From Exiguobacterium oxidotolerans JCM 12280 (GTDB lineage Bacteria; Bacillota; Bacilli; Exiguobacteriales; Exiguobacteriaceae): a DNA stretch of 64,000 nt. Both the position numbers and the translations under genes were made by a program. How positions within the stretch are numbered: the stretch's first letter is position 1; each line of letters starts with the position of its first letter. The notes beneath the pieces were generated by a model that was not told the DNA's origin, did not search any database, and saw only the letters and a program-made list of their open reading frames with translations. The stretch is taken from the NCBI RefSeq assembly GCF_000702625.1, contig NZ_JNIS01000001.1, positions 558,001 to 622,000 of the forward strand. Direction: 5' to 3'. Shown here piece after piece: positions 47,041 to 59,463 of this stretch.

Positions 47041-49328
47041 GTCATTTCCTCCTGCTTCGCCGCTTCCACTAAAGTATCAAAACGCTCTTTCAACTGAGCG
47101 AGTGACGAATAAATGTATTGTTGCTCGAGACGTTGACGTTCTTCATGACGCTTGTACGTCGCGGCCTCCGTCAAATCCCGTTTTTCAGCGTCTGGGTTCA
47201 CACCCGGTAGCCCGTCCTCCATTGTAACAAGAAAATCCAGTTCCGAAAACACTGAATGCATAAAGTTAATCGAACGTTTCGACCATTTTCTTGTTTTCGA
47301 CAAACGAACGAGTCCGATTCGTAACTCTTCACGTGGACATTTTGCGAAGTAATTAAAGTAATGTTTGAAGTCTTCACGGGACGGAATCGCCTCGAAGTAG
47401 TAGCCTTCATCCTTAAACGCACAATAAATCCGTTCCGCCTGTTTCAAGTACGGTAAGAATGCTTCTTCCGTCTCCGGTAAGTCGAGGAACACAACATTTT
47501 CATGAATCGCTCCATTTAGCGGACGCTCGGCATATTTTTGTTTTGTCTCGTCCGAAAACGCAACGAGTGTTGTCTGTTCTTGCGGCAACTCAAAAATGTC
47601 CGTGAGTGGTTTTTTCCCACCGCGGTAATCAAATAACTGATAATCGGCGACAGCCAAATCTTGAATCATCAATTGGGGTTTTCGAAAACCATTCCACTCA
47701 TTGATATTCAGACTCCCCATCAAGGAGACTTCAGCCAGTAGTGAAATTTCGTCAACCGCGTCACCGAAACCGAAACCAATCCCATCTAACTCTGACGTTC
47801 CATCCGATAAGAGCGCCTTCAAATGGGTCAAATCGCGGCCGATCCGTTTCATGTCCCGAATTTTAGCATCTTCGATGACGATCCGTGGTGCCGGATTCCC
47901 CATACCGAACGGGGCCAAGCGTCCGATCTCCTCAATCAATCCGATTGAGACGTCAGACACATGTAACCGCAAGTCGATCTCAATCGTCGCGATGAAGGCC
48001 TCATCCGGAAGTTTCGCAGCCTGTGCATTCAAGCGTTCACGTAAGGAAACGACGTCATCCGACGAGAGCGTCATGCCAGCAGCTGCCGGGTGTCCACCGA
48101 AATGCGGTAAGATGTCTTCGCATAACGTCAGCTCGGCAAATAAATCGAAGGCTGCAATCGAGCGACCAGACCCTTTCGCCGTCCCCTTCTCCACATCATG
48201 ACAGAGCATGATGACCGGACGATGATATTTCTCGACGAGGCGTGAGGCGACGATCCCGACGACACCCGGGTTCCAGTTGTTCGCGTCCACAACGAGCACA
48301 CGGTCTTCTAGATATTTTTCTTCGACAAGTGCTGTCGCTTCTTCCGCGATTTGTTTGACGATGTCTTGCCGCTGTTTATTTTGTTGGTCAAGCTGGTTCG
48401 CGAGCACGACGGCTTCCTCGAGTGTCTCAGCAAGTAACATCTCGAGTGCCGGCATCGCGGAATCGAGTCGACCGGCCGCATTGATCCGGGGACCGAATGC
48501 GAATCCGACCGATTCCTCCGTCAGTTCGTCTTCCGTCAAACTACAGACTTGGCGTAGTGCCAAGATGCCGGGACGCTCACTTGCATTCAACGCTTCGATT
48601 CCTTTTGTCGCAAGCAACCGGTTCTCATCGACGAGCGGAACTAAGTCGGCAATCGTTCCGAGCACGGCGAGGTCAAGCAACTCCGTCGGGACGCGTTCGA
48701 GCAACGCTTGCGCCACTTTAAAGGCAACACCTGCCCCAGCGAGTTTTGAGAACGGATAGTTGCGATCGACACCCGGGTGAATCATCGCATAGGCGTCCGG
48801 GAGAACGTCTTTCGCCTCATGGTGATCGGTGATGATGAGGTCGACCCCTAACTCTTTTAAGACGGCTGCTTCCTTGATACCTGAAATCCCGCAGTCGACC
48901 GTGATGATTAATCCGAATCCTTCTTCGACCGCCCAGCGGAACGCCGCTTCGTTCGGTCCGTATCCTTCCGTGAACCGGTTCGGGATATAACATTCTGCCA
49001 TTGCCCCGATTTCAGTTAAGGCGTGCCACAAAATCGCAGCCGAACTGACACCATCGACATCATAATCCCCATAAATCAAAATCATTTCACCTTGATCGGC
49101 AGCTTCTTTAATCCGTGCGACGACTTTGTCCATGTCCTGAAACAGGAATGGATCGTGGAACGGCATTTGTCCTGCTTCTAAAAAGGCCGTTGCCTGTGCC
49201 GGTGTCTCGAGGCCACGCTGGACAAGCAGACGGGCTACGTTCGGTGAGACGGACGCTTGCGCGACCAGCTCGTCTATTTTTAGTGAATCGACTGGTTTGT
49301 CGAGCCATGTTTTTTTTGAATGATACAT
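47019..49328 (-). CDS. recJ: Single-stranded-DNA-specific exonuclease RecJ
   Basis: 5'-3' ssDNA exonuclease in recombination and mismatch repair. 769 aa from the ATG at 49328 (GGAGG, 6 nt); the upstream in-frame start adds residues that do not fit. The DHH domain has [14 protein letters not shown] and ITDHHEAK; the DHHA1 part has [11 protein letters not shown]; the OB fold follows. The C-terminal extension of about 200 residues, found in Bacillales RecJ, is present. Confidence 0.95.
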   Translation of the reverse strand: MYHSKKTWLDKPVDSLKIDELVAQASVSPNVARLLVQRGLETPAQATAFLEAGQMPFHDPFLFQDMDKVVARIKEAADQGEMILIYGDYDVDGVSSAAILWHALTEIGAMAECYIPNRFTEGYGPNEAAFRWAVEEGFGLIITVDCGISGIKEAAVLKELGVDLIITDHHEAKDVLPDAYAMIHPGVDRNYPFSKLAGAGVAFKVAQALLERVPTELLDLAVLGTIADLVPLVDENRLLATKGIEALNASERPGILALRQVCSLTEDELTEESVGFAFGPRINAAGRLDSAMPALEMLLAETLEEAVVLANQLDQQNKQRQDIVKQIAEEATALVEEKYLEDRVLVVDANNWNPGVVGIVASRLVEKYHRPVIMLCHDVEKGTAKGSGRSIAAFDLFAELTLCEDILPHFGGHPAAAGMTLSSDDVVSLRERLNAQAAKLPDEAFIATIEIDLRLHVSDVSIGLIEEIGRLAPFGMGNPAPRIVIEDAKIRDMKRIGRDLTHLKALLSDGTSELDGIGFGFGDAVDEISLLAEVSLMGSLNINEWNGFRKPQLMIQDLAVADYQLFDYRGGKKPLTDIFELPQEQTTLVAFSDETKQKYAERPLNGAIHENVVFLDLPETEEAFLPYLKQAERIYCAFKDEGYYFEAIPSREDFKHYFNYFAKCPREELRIGLVRLSKTRKWSKRSINFMHSVFSELDFLVTMEDGLPGVNPDAEKRDLTEAATYKRHEERQRLEQQYIYSSLAQLKERFDTLVEAAKQEEMTWSSNSI

Positions 49329-49352
49329 CCAATCCCTCCAATCAACTTCCCC

Positions 49353-49358
49353 ATTATA
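49353..49358 (-). promoter_or_regulatory. Candidate -10 upstream of recJ
   Basis: Minus strand TATAAT, 24 nt before the recJ ATG, directly after the secF terminator; no -35 seen. Confidence 0.35.
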
Positions 49359-49362
49359 AGAC

Positions 49363-49391
49363 AAAACCCGCGTCAGGGATACCCAACGCGG
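49363..49391 (-). terminator. Terminator of secDF
   Basis: CCGCGT pairs with ACGCGG over a 12-nt loop, followed on the minus strand by GTTTTGTCTT. Confidence 0.65.
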
Positions 49392-49398
49392 ATTGTCT

Positions 49399-50316
49399 TT
49401 ATGAAGCTTGTTTTGGTTGCTTTAATGTGCGTTTTTTCATGACGAGCCAAAGTTGCGCAGCGATGAAGATCGATGAATACATCCCCATGAACAAACCGAC
49501 GAGCAAGGCAAGACTGAACCCACGAATCGCTTCACTTCCGAAAATATAGAGGGCGGCAGCCGTCATGATGACGGTCACGACCGTATTGATTGAACGGATG
49601 ATCGTTTGCTGAATCGATTCGTTGACGACGTCGCATAATTCATCAAACGAAACGGTTCTGCCTCCTTTTTCAGCACGCCCTAAATTTTCACGCACCCTGT
49701 CGAATGTCACGATCGTATCATTGACCGAGTACCCGATAATCGTCAGGACGGCGGCGATGAAGTACAGGTTGACTTCGATTTGGAAGAGTGAGAAGAACGC
49801 GATGATCATCAAGGCATCATGGAGCAAAGCAAGCACTGTCGCGATTCCATACGCCGGTTGGAAACGGAACGAGACGTAGATGACAATTCCGATTGAAGCG
49901 AGCAAGACAGCGTACATCGCATTTCGGGCGATTTCGCGTCCGACTTGCGGTGATACCGTCGAGATACTTGGTGCCTTATCATATTTCGCTTCGATCGTTT
50001 TGTTCATTTCCGCGACTTGTTCTTGACTGAACTCACCGACGAATGTAACGTTCGCGAGCGTACCGCCTTGCGCGAACTGAATCCCGTCGATTTCTTTTGC
50101 GTCGATTCCCGCTTCTTCAATGACGGACCGGACTTCACTTTCCTCGATTTGATTTTCCGAAGAAATTTCGACTCGTGTCCCTTCCGTGAAGTCAATCCCG
50201 AGATTCAAGCCTCGGAATGAAAGCAACAGAACCGACAGGAGAACTAAAGCGATCGTGATCGTGAAGTAGACTTTGCGATGTTTTACATAATCGAATTTCG
50301 TTGGATTAAAGTTCAC
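49399..50316 (-). CDS. secF: Protein translocase subunit SecF
   Basis: Membrane partner of SecD that uses the proton gradient to complete Sec export. 305 aa from a GTG at 50316, about 10 nt after AGGAG; the GTG at 50325 is too near the RBS. Six membrane segments, GIDFTEGTRVE in the first periplasmic part and the signature IGYSVNDTIVTFDRVREN are present. Overlaps secD by 11 nt. In B. subtilis SecD and SecF are one fused protein. Confidence 0.94.
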   Translation of the reverse strand: MNFNPTKFDYVKHRKVYFTITIALVLLSVLLLSFRGLNLGIDFTEGTRVEISSENQIEESEVRSVIEEAGIDAKEIDGIQFAQGGTLANVTFVGEFSQEQVAEMNKTIEAKYDKAPSISTVSPQVGREIARNAMYAVLLASIGIVIYVSFRFQPAYGIATVLALLHDALMIIAFFSLFQIEVNLYFIAAVLTIIGYSVNDTIVTFDRVRENLGRAEKGGRTVSFDELCDVVNESIQQTIIRSINTVVTVIMTAAALYIFGSEAIRGFSLALLVGLFMGMYSSIFIAAQLWLVMKKRTLKQPKQAS

Positions 50317-51610
50317 GAATTTCACTCTCCTTTACGCCAAACCATGATTTTTTCTTATCAAACCAACGGCTACTGACAAGAAGTTGCATCAAGTAACGAG
50401 AGATGAAGACGTTCGTGATGAACGTGACGGCAATCGAAACCATCAACATGATCGCAAACCCTTTGACGGTACTCGTTCCGAAGTAATAGAGGACACCTGC
50501 TGAAATCAGCGTCGTTAAGTTCGCATCTAAAATCGTTCCGAACGAACGGCGGTTCCCGGCTTTGAATGCCGACAAAACAGATTTCCCACTACGTAGCTCA
50601 TCTTTAATCCGCTCTGCAGTGATGATGTTCGCATCGACCGCCATCCCGACTCCAAGGACGAGTGCCGCGATACCCGGTAAGGTCAAGACGGCATTGATTC
50701 CGTTGAAGAAGATCATGACGAGGTAAATATAGAACAACAACGTGATGATGGAGACGAAACCAGATACACGGTAGAACAGCAACATGAATAAGAAGACTGC
50801 CGCAACACCGATCATCGATGCAAATAATGTTTGATCAAGCGCATCTTTCCCGAATGCCGCCGACACTGATGTCGAGTAGATTTCATCAAGCTTAACGGGT
50901 AATGCCCCGGCATTTAAAATGGATGACAATTGTTTTCCGTACTCGGCATCGATATCGCCACCCGAGATGATCGCTTTATCCGAGTTGATTGGCTGATTGA
51001 CTGACGCATCAGATACAATTTTCGAATTTTCTTTTTGAATCTCTTTTTCGTACGTGTCACCTTTCGCATAATCAAGCCAAATAACGAGACGATTATCCGG
51101 CGCTTGTTTTTGCGAAATCTGTTGTGTCACTTCATAGAACTTCTCTTTTGATTTCAATGTTAATTCGACGAGTGGTTCATTCGTATTCGGATCATAGCCG
51201 ACTTTCGCACCCTTCGCCTTTAAATCCGATCCGTCAAGCAACAGCTTATCGTCGATATCACGGAATGATAACTCGGCTGTCGAAGATAGAATTTGACGTG
51301 CTTCGCTTTGGTTTTTGACACCCGCGAGTTGTACACGAATCCGGTCTTTCCCTTCGATTCGAATGTCCGGCTCCGATACACCGAGAACGTTGACACGGTT
51401 TTCGATTGCCGTCAACGTCGCGCTCATTGCTGTATCATCGATGACATCCCCCTCTTTTAAGGGTTGAACTTCATACAACACTTCGAACCCGCCCTTTAAA
51501 TCAAGACCGAGTTTCGTGTCTTTCAAGAGCCATGTCGACGTCGTGCCGATCAAGATGAGTAATGCGGCGACGATAATGAAGAACGTGGCTAGTTTTCCTT
51601 TCTTAACCAT
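50306..51610 (-). CDS. secD: Protein translocase subunit SecD
   Basis: 434 aa. First membrane segment at about 9-29, LGLDLKGGFEVLYEV at the start of the extracytoplasmic domain, a P1 domain with several repeats, then five membrane segments with LGVGMAVDANIITAERIKDE and GTILDANLTTLI. The frame ends with its own stop in a cytosolic tail, so secD and secF are separate proteins. RBS AAAGGA. Confidence 0.95.
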   Translation of the reverse strand: MVKKGKLATFFIIVAALLILIGTTSTWLLKDTKLGLDLKGGFEVLYEVQPLKEGDVIDDTAMSATLTAIENRVNVLGVSEPDIRIEGKDRIRVQLAGVKNQSEARQILSSTAELSFRDIDDKLLLDGSDLKAKGAKVGYDPNTNEPLVELTLKSKEKFYEVTQQISQKQAPDNRLVIWLDYAKGDTYEKEIQKENSKIVSDASVNQPINSDKAIISGGDIDAEYGKQLSSILNAGALPVKLDEIYSTSVSAAFGKDALDQTLFASMIGVAAVFLFMLLFYRVSGFVSIITLLFYIYLVMIFFNGINAVLTLPGIAALVLGVGMAVDANIITAERIKDELRSGKSVLSAFKAGNRRSFGTILDANLTTLISAGVLYYFGTSTVKGFAIMLMVSIAVTFITNVFISRYLMQLLVSSRWFDKKKSWFGVKESEIREL

Positions 51611-51723
51611 GCTACATTGTCCTTTCTCTAAACCCCAGTATATTTTCAGACAACTTTCGTATCCTATCCTAGCTTACATAAGAATTGGTAATCATAGCAA
51701 TCGTTTTTCTCATATAAAGACAG

Positions 51724-51756
51724 AAAAGACGCTCCGAAATTCGGAAAGCGTCTTTT
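51724..51756 (-). terminator. Terminator of yajC
   Basis: AAGACGCTTTCCGAA pairs with TTCGG-A-GCGTCTT, followed by TTCTG; T-runs on both sides. Confidence 0.78.
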
Positions 51757-51763
51757 TCTTGCC

Positions 51764-52054
51764 TTATTCGACGGTTTCGTCGTCCATGACAGTCGTTGAT
51801 TTTTTTGTAACTTCCGCGACCGCACTACGATTGAACGTCAATTGGGAATTCCCTGATTTTAATGTAACTGTCGTTTCATCAACCTTTTGTACGACTCCGT
51901 GGAGTCCACCGATTGTAACGACCGTGTCGCCGCGTGATAATTGCGTTTGCATTTCACGGACTTGCTTCTGGCGTTTGTTCTGTGGACGAATCAACAAGAA
52001 ATAGAACACCACGAAGATCAAAATCATCGGGAGGAATGTGATTAGTTGTTGCAT
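51764..52054 (-). CDS. yajC: Preprotein translocase subunit YajC
   Basis: Small Sec accessory protein: one membrane helix (residues 5-22) and a soluble domain with LIRPQNKRQKQ and TIGGLHGVV. 96 aa from the ATG at 52054 (AAGGAG, 9 nt). Upstream in-frame codons run into the tgt 3' end and are rejected. It stands between secD and tgt. Confidence 0.94.
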   Translation of the reverse strand: MQQLITFLPMILIFVVFYFLLIRPQNKRQKQVREMQTQLSRGDTVVTIGGLHGVVQKVDETTVTLKSGNSQLTFNRSAVAEVTKKSTTVMDDETVE

Positions 52055-52124
52055 CTGACTCAGCTCCTTTTCATTCAAATCACGTTCATTATACCTTGAA
52101 ACGATTGATTTGTCAGACGATAAC

Positions 52125-54310
<2,186 letters not shown>

Positions 54311-54313
54311 GGG

Positions 54314-55309
54314 TCAATTTCCTTCTTTCAATCCTAAATGTTGCCGCGCGAACGGTGTCAAGATACGACCGCGTGGTGTTCGTTGTAAAAATCCTTGTTG
54401 TAACAAATATGGTTCGTAGACGTCTTCAATCGTCTGTGCGTCCTCCCCGATCGTTGCGGCAATCGTTTCGAGTCCGACGGGTCCGCCAGCAAACCGTTCA
54501 GCGAGTGAACGGAGTAACCGGTGATCGACATCGTCAAGTCCGAGCGCATCGACATGGAGCCGGTCGAGTGCACTCGTCGCGAGTGTCGCATCGATTTCTG
54601 TTTGATGGGCGACCTGGGCAAAATCACGAACCCGACGTAATAAGCGATTGGCGACCCGTGGTGTTCCACGCGAGCGGAGAGCGATGGCTTCCGCCGCCAT
54701 CCGGTCTGCTTCAAATCCGAACAGGCGGGATGTCCGCGTGACGATCGCTGAGAGCTCCGGCATCGTGTAATACTCAAGTTTCAGTGTCACACCGAAGCGG
54801 TCACGGAGCGGAGCAGACAGCATCCCGGCCCGTGTCGTCGCACCGACGAGCGTAAACGGTGGCAAGTCAATCCGGACGCTGCGAGCCAGTTCGCCTTGTC
54901 CGATCACGATATCGAGGCAATAATCTTCCATCGCCGGATACAAAATTTCTTCGATTGAACGACTAAGCCGATGAATCTCATCGATGAATAAGACATCTCC
55001 CGGTTCGAGTGACGAGAGGATTGCTGCTAAGTCACCCGGTCGCTCGATTGCCGGCCCTGCTGTCGTCTTGACACCGACGCCCATCTCGTTGGCAATGATC
55101 GTCGCAAGTGTCGTCTTCCCGAGACCAGGAGGACCATAAAGCAGAACGTGATCGAGCGTCTCTTGACGAATCTTCGCCGCTTCGATGAAGACACTTAAGT
55201 TTCCTTTTGCCTTCTCTTGACCGATGTACTGATCAAGTGTTTGCGGACGTAGACTCCACTCTTCTTGATCTTCTGCATGGGCTGATTCTGATAAAATCCG
55301 CTCTTCCAT
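54314..55309 (-). CDS. ruvB: Holliday junction DNA helicase RuvB
   Basis: AAA+ motor of the RuvAB branch migration complex. 331 aa. Walker [10 protein letters not shown], Walker [11 protein letters not shown], sensor 1 GATTRAGML and the C-terminal winged helix (RTPRGR). It lies 7 nt after ruvA. Confidence 0.97.
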   Translation of the reverse strand: MEERILSESAHAEDQEEWSLRPQTLDQYIGQEKAKGNLSVFIEAAKIRQETLDHVLLYGPPGLGKTTLATIIANEMGVGVKTTAGPAIERPGDLAAILSSLEPGDVLFIDEIHRLSRSIEEILYPAMEDYCLDIVIGQGELARSVRIDLPPFTLVGATTRAGMLSAPLRDRFGVTLKLEYYTMPELSAIVTRTSRLFGFEADRMAAEAIALRSRGTPRVANRLLRRVRDFAQVAHQTEIDATLATSALDRLHVDALGLDDVDHRLLRSLAERFAGGPVGLETIAATIGEDAQTIEDVYEPYLLQQGFLQRTPRGRILTPFARQHLGLKEGN

Positions 55310-55316
55310 TTTGTCC

Positions 55317-55910
55317 TCACCTCACATTCAATAACAACTGAAGGGCCCGCTTGACATATTGATCCGTCGAGAGCACTTCGGCCTGAAGCGCCTTTTTAAC
55401 TTTTTCAACTTCACGGTCACTGTACCCGAGAGCCGTCAAGGCTTCACATGCTTCGTTCAACTCGGCATTACTTTGAGCGAACAGACCTTCGCTCGGTACA
55501 TAATCCGGAGCGAGTTCGGCTAATTTCCCTTTTAAATCAAGTGTCATCTGTTTCGCCGTCTTTTTGCCGACTCCGGGGAACTTGATGAGGTAACTTTCTT
55601 TTTCCTGTTCAATCGCTTCGACAAGCGCGTCAACATTTCCTGACGCGACGATTGCGAGTGCACCTTTTGGACCGATTCCTGTCACACCAAGCAATTTCGT
55701 GAACAATGCACGTTCGCGTCGTGAACGGAATCCGAACAGTACTTCTTGATCTTCTCTCACATAATGATACGTATATACGATAACCTGTTCGTCTCCGGTC
55801 CGATAAAAAAACGGGTTCGGTGCTACGATTTTGTAGCCAATCCCCCCGACTTCGATCGTCACGAATTCCGCACAGACATAAGCGACTTCGCCGCGTACGA
55901 ATTCTATCAA
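55317..55910 (-). CDS. ruvA: Holliday junction helicase subunit RuvA
   Basis: DNA-binding subunit that holds the junction for RuvB. 197 aa: N-terminal OB fold, two helix-hairpin-helix motifs ([30 protein letters not shown]) and the C-terminal RuvB-binding domain. The start is a TTG at 55910, 7 nt after GGGAGCG; the N-terminus MIEFVRGEV fits known RuvA. Confidence 0.96.
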   Translation of the reverse strand: MIEFVRGEVAYVCAEFVTIEVGGIGYKIVAPNPFFYRTGDEQVIVYTYHYVREDQEVLFGFRSRRERALFTKLLGVTGIGPKGALAIVASGNVDALVEAIEQEKESYLIKFPGVGKKTAKQMTLDLKGKLAELAPDYVPSEGLFAQSNAELNEACEALTALGYSDREVEKVKKALQAEVLSTDQYVKRALQLLLNVR

Positions 55911-55991
55911 TTTAGAACGCTCCCATCCAATTACAAACTCTCGTGCTATTGTAGCATATAAGTCTGATTTGCTTCAAAATGTTCTTCCGAC

Positions 55992-56029
55992 AAAAAACGC
56001 CTCACCGATGATCTTCATCGGCAAGGCGC
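55992..56029 (-). terminator. Terminator of nadBCA
   Basis: GCGCCTTGCCGATGA pairs with TCATCGGTGAGGCGT over a 3-nt loop, followed by TTTTT on the minus strand. Confidence 0.87.
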
Positions 56030-56037
56030 TGTCTGCT

Positions 56038-57135
56038 TTATGATCGGTCGAGCATCCGCTCCAGTGCCAATACGGCATATTTCGTCGTCTCGGCATCGAC
56101 GCTGATGATGTTGACCGGTGTACCCTGCTCGACTTGTTCGAGTGACCAGGCGAGGTGCGGCAAGTCAATCCGGTTCATCGTCAAACAGGGACACATGAAT
56201 GGATTGAGTGACACGATATCTTGATCCGGAAAATCCTTCGCCAACCGGTTGACGAGATTCATCTCTGTTCCAATCGCCCATTTCGTGCCGGCTGCCGCCT
56301 GCTTCACTTGATTGATGATATACGCTGTCGAACCGTTTAAATCTGCTGCTTCCACGACCTCAAACGAGCATTCCGGATGGACGAGAATCTGGCGTGCCGG
56401 ATCCGTCAGCCGGAACTGTTCAATTTGACCGACCGTGAACTTTTCGTGGACCGAACAATGCCCTTTCCACAAAATGACGCGGATGTCCGAATCCTCCCCG
56501 TCAAACACCAACTGATCGTTGATCGGATCCCAGACCGCCATCTGTTCGAGCGGAATCCCGAGCGCATGCGCCGTGTTTCGTCCTAAATGTTGATCCGGCA
56601 GGAAAAACAGGATATCCCGTTCCGCGAGTGCCCATTCGACCATCTTGACAGCATTCGATGAGGTCACCGTCGCTCCGCGATGGCGCCCGACGAACGCTTT
56701 GATTTCTGCTGTCGAGTTGACATAGGTCAAAGGTAAGATGGAATCGCCCAAGCGATCGACGAGATAGGCATAGGCGCGTTCCGTTTGATAGCCGTTCGCC
56801 ATGTCCGCCATCGAACAGCCGGCACGCATATCGGGCAAGACGACCGTATGTTCAGCTTGCGTTAACATATCAGCGGTTTCCGCCATGAAATGGACACCAC
56901 AAAAAACGGTATATTCCGCCTCCGTCATCTGTTTTGCGATTTGCGCGAGCTGAAGCGAGTCACCCGTCGCGTCAGCAAACTGGACGACTTCATCCTTTTG
57001 ATAATGGTGCGCCGGCAAAAACAACCGACTGCCCATCCGGCGTTTGACCCCTTCAATGATTGCTATTAATTCTGCCTCTGTTTTTTCTAAGTACTGTCCG
57101 GGAATCCCTTGATTCGCCAATAAATCAAAGCTCAT
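56038..57135 (-). CDS. nadA: Quinolinate synthase A
   Basis: [4Fe-4S] enzyme that condenses iminoaspartate with dihydroxyacetone phosphate to quinolinate. 365 aa, the long Bacillus type. Likely cluster ligands are Cys107 (RAGCSMAD), Cys227 (GHCSVHEKF) and Cys315 or Cys317 ([10 protein letters not shown]). RBS AAGGAGG. Overlaps the nadC end by 11 nt. Confidence 0.96.
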   Translation of the reverse strand: MSFDLLANQGIPGQYLEKTEAELIAIIEGVKRRMGSRLFLPAHHYQKDEVVQFADATGDSLQLAQIAKQMTEAEYTVFCGVHFMAETADMLTQAEHTVVLPDMRAGCSMADMANGYQTERAYAYLVDRLGDSILPLTYVNSTAEIKAFVGRHRGATVTSSNAVKMVEWALAERDILFFLPDQHLGRNTAHALGIPLEQMAVWDPINDQLVFDGEDSDIRVILWKGHCSVHEKFTVGQIEQFRLTDPARQILVHPECSFEVVEAADLNGSTAYIINQVKQAAAGTKWAIGTEMNLVNRLAKDFPDQDIVSLNPFMCPCLTMNRIDLPHLAWSLEQVEQGTPVNIISVDAETTKYAVLALERMLDRS

Positions 57136-57967
57136 CTTTTTTTCCTCCTTGAATTTTCATACTGATATCGAGTGCCCGCGCTGAATGCGTCAGCGCCCCG
57201 AGTGAGATGACATTTGCTCCGCTATCCGCGTAGTCTGGCAGCGTCTCAACTGTAATACCGCCGGAAATTTCCACCGTGATATGCGGTGGGATCAGTTGCC
57301 GGAGCTGTTTGATTTCTGCAGGTGTTCGATTGTCGAGCATGATGATGTCGACACCGGCTTTGACCGCTTCGTTGACTTCCGCTTCTGTCTCGACCTCAAC
57401 TTCAATCGGCGTCGTATGCCCGACGGCACGTTTTGCCCGTTTGACTGCCTCCGTGATCGACCCTGCTGCCGTGATGTGGTTATCTTTAATCATCACGGCG
57501 TCGTCTAAGCGCCCCCGGTGATTGAAGCCACCACCGACGCGAACAGCATTTTTCTCAAGCATCCGTAGACCTGGTGTCGTCTTGCGTGTATCTGCGATGC
57601 GAATCCGTCCGTCTGCCCGGTCAACGGCCCTACGTGTCAATGTCGCAATACCTGACGTCCGTTGAATCAAGTTAAGTGCCACCCGTTCTCCGCTCAGAAT
57701 TGAACGCAAGTCGCCCGTCCATTCCGCAAGCACCTGCCCTCGCTTGATTGCTTGCCCATCTTCAACCTGTTGAATGCATGTCACCTCTAGTAATCGTGCA
57801 AGCTCCCGCAACACGGCGACGCCGCAAAAGATGCCGTCCTCTTTCGCAAGGAATCGTCCCGTGCCGTGCTCGTGTCTAGTCAGGCACAGTTCACTCGTGA
57901 TGTCTTGATGTCCGATGTCTTCGGTTAAAAATCCTTCAAGTTGTTGCCGCAGGTGCCATCTGTTCAT
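57125..57967 (-). CDS. nadC: Nicotinate-nucleotide pyrophosphorylase
   Basis: Converts quinolinate and PRPP to nicotinate mononucleotide. 280 aa. EDIGHQDIT at the N-terminus, [27 protein letters not shown], then IEVEVE and EISGGI are diagnostic. It overlaps the nadB end by 32 nt. Confidence 0.96.
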   Translation of the reverse strand: MNRWHLRQQLEGFLTEDIGHQDITSELCLTRHEHGTGRFLAKEDGIFCGVAVLRELARLLEVTCIQQVEDGQAIKRGQVLAEWTGDLRSILSGERVALNLIQRTSGIATLTRRAVDRADGRIRIADTRKTTPGLRMLEKNAVRVGGGFNHRGRLDDAVMIKDNHITAAGSITEAVKRAKRAVGHTTPIEVEVETEAEVNEAVKAGVDIIMLDNRTPAEIKQLRQLIPPHITVEISGGITVETLPDYADSGANVISLGALTHSARALDISMKIQGGKKDEL

Positions 57968-59366
57968 TTGTTAACCGTTCTCCTTTTAATCGATGTAACG
58001 CTCCTTCGAGGAGGAGACGCGCCGTCGTTATTTGTAACCGATGTTGTTCCGCCCGCCGTCCTGTTTGACGAAACGACTTGTTTGTTAACTGTTCAAGGGC
58101 GGCTTGAAGACGGTCTTCTTTAAGTTCCACCGCTAAGACTTCACTCAACTGTTGCTTTGAAACACCATCCTCACATCCGAAAATCGGTCGTAATGTGGGT
58201 AATGTCCTCCGTGGTGGGAGCTGCAACTGCCGGGCCAGTGCTTTCCCCATCACAAAACATTCGAGCAACGAGTTCGACGCAAGACGGTTCGTGCCATGTA
58301 ATCCGATTGACGCCGTCTCGCCGACTGCATATAAACCAGCGACGGACGTTTGTCCTGCAAGATTCGTTTTAATCCCGCCCATCAAAAAGTGGACACCGGT
58401 CGTCACCTCGACAAGTTCCGGATTTATGTTCAATTTTTCACATTTTTGGACGAATGTCGGGAAGCGTTCCGCTAATTGCACGACCGGTGTCGTGTTGAGG
58501 TAAACCGGTTCCTGCTTTCGGATTGCCGTGATCATAGCCGACACTTCGTCCCGTGCCGCTAAATCGCCTTCCGGATGATGGTCCATCACACGCCGTCCAT
58601 CGCGCGTCATCAAGTACGCACCAGCCCCCCGCAATGCTTCCGTAATCAATCCGGCCGATTTTCCTTGATGGACTAAAATCGTCGGATGGTGCTGGATGTA
58701 CCCTAAATCAGACAACTCCGCTCCGACGTCTGCAGCAAGTGCTAAGCCGTCTCCGGTGATCATGTCATCATTCGTCGAGGTCAAAAGCAGTCCACCGATT
58801 CCACCACTTGCGAGGACGACGGCCCGCGCCGAAATTTCGATTCGCTCGTCACCTTCGTAGCCCGCTGCCCCGACGACTCGTCCGTCAGCCGTTAACAGTT
58901 GTGTGATGACGGTCTGCTCAAGGACTGGATGCGTGATTTTTCCAGATAATGTTTCCATCATCCGGCACCCAGTCTGGTCACCTCCGCTATGGAAAATCCG
59001 CGGAAGACCGTGCGCTCCCTCACGCCCGACCGCGTACTCATCATTCTCTTGACGGTCGAAGATGACACCCAGTGCTTCGAGTTCAGAAATCACTGTCCTT
59101 CCTTCGCGTGTCACGAACTCCACAGCTTCAGGGTTCACCCATCCTTTTGCAGCGCGGACTGTATCTGCGCGATGTGCCTCGTGATCATCTTCGAGCGCCG
59201 CAGAAGCAATTCCCCCTTGTGCCCGCATCGAGTTCGTCGCACTTCTAGTTCCTTTCGTGACGAGTAACGCGCGTAGATTGTCCGGTAAGTGGAGTGCGAC
59301 CGTGATTGCTGCAAGCCCTGTCCCGACAATCAATACATCGGTCACGAAATGTTTATGTAAAGACAT
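57936..59366 (-). CDS. nadB: L-aspartate oxidase
   Basis: FAD enzyme that oxidises aspartate to iminoaspartate, the first step of NAD synthesis. 476 aa, shorter than the about 530 aa usual because the C-terminal helical domain is reduced. FAD loop IVGTGLAAITVAL, then MRAQGGIASA, and TGVHFLMGGI with GLYAVGETAS and GTNRLASNSL. It heads nadB-nadC-nadA, divergent from nifS. Confidence 0.94.
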   Translation of the reverse strand: MSLHKHFVTDVLIVGTGLAAITVALHLPDNLRALLVTKGTRSATNSMRAQGGIASAALEDDHEAHRADTVRAAKGWVNPEAVEFVTREGRTVISELEALGVIFDRQENDEYAVGREGAHGLPRIFHSGGDQTGCRMMETLSGKITHPVLEQTVITQLLTADGRVVGAAGYEGDERIEISARAVVLASGGIGGLLLTSTNDDMITGDGLALAADVGAELSDLGYIQHHPTILVHQGKSAGLITEALRGAGAYLMTRDGRRVMDHHPEGDLAARDEVSAMITAIRKQEPVYLNTTPVVQLAERFPTFVQKCEKLNINPELVEVTTGVHFLMGGIKTNLAGQTSVAGLYAVGETASIGLHGTNRLASNSLLECFVMGKALARQLQLPPRRTLPTLRPIFGCEDGVSKQQLSEVLAVELKEDRLQAALEQLTNKSFRQTGRRAEQHRLQITTARLLLEGALHRLKGERLTNEQMAPAATT

Positions 59367-59397
59367 TTGTTTTACACCTCTGTTTTTTTAGTTTACT

Positions 59398-59411
59398 ATT
59401 GTCTTGACAAT
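59398..59411. promoter_or_regulatory. Probable NiaR operator between nadB and nifS
   Basis: ATTGTC-TT-GACAAT is a 14-bp inverted repeat in the divergent control region; a further GTGACAAGAC half site lies at 59436-59445. NiaR (NadR) represses both nad units with nicotinate in B. subtilis. The TTGACA within the repeat can also act as the -35 of nifS, so binding would block it. Confidence 0.6.
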
Positions 59412-59463
59412 AAGTTTGGCATATTTTTAGTCGAGTGACAAGACGAAAGGATCCGATTCATTT

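Noticed and set aside
50306-50330. Frameshift splitting a fused secDF
   Set aside because: secF has its own GTG with AGGAG, and secD ends with a normal cytosolic tail, so two real genes are more likely; kept only as a check by reads.
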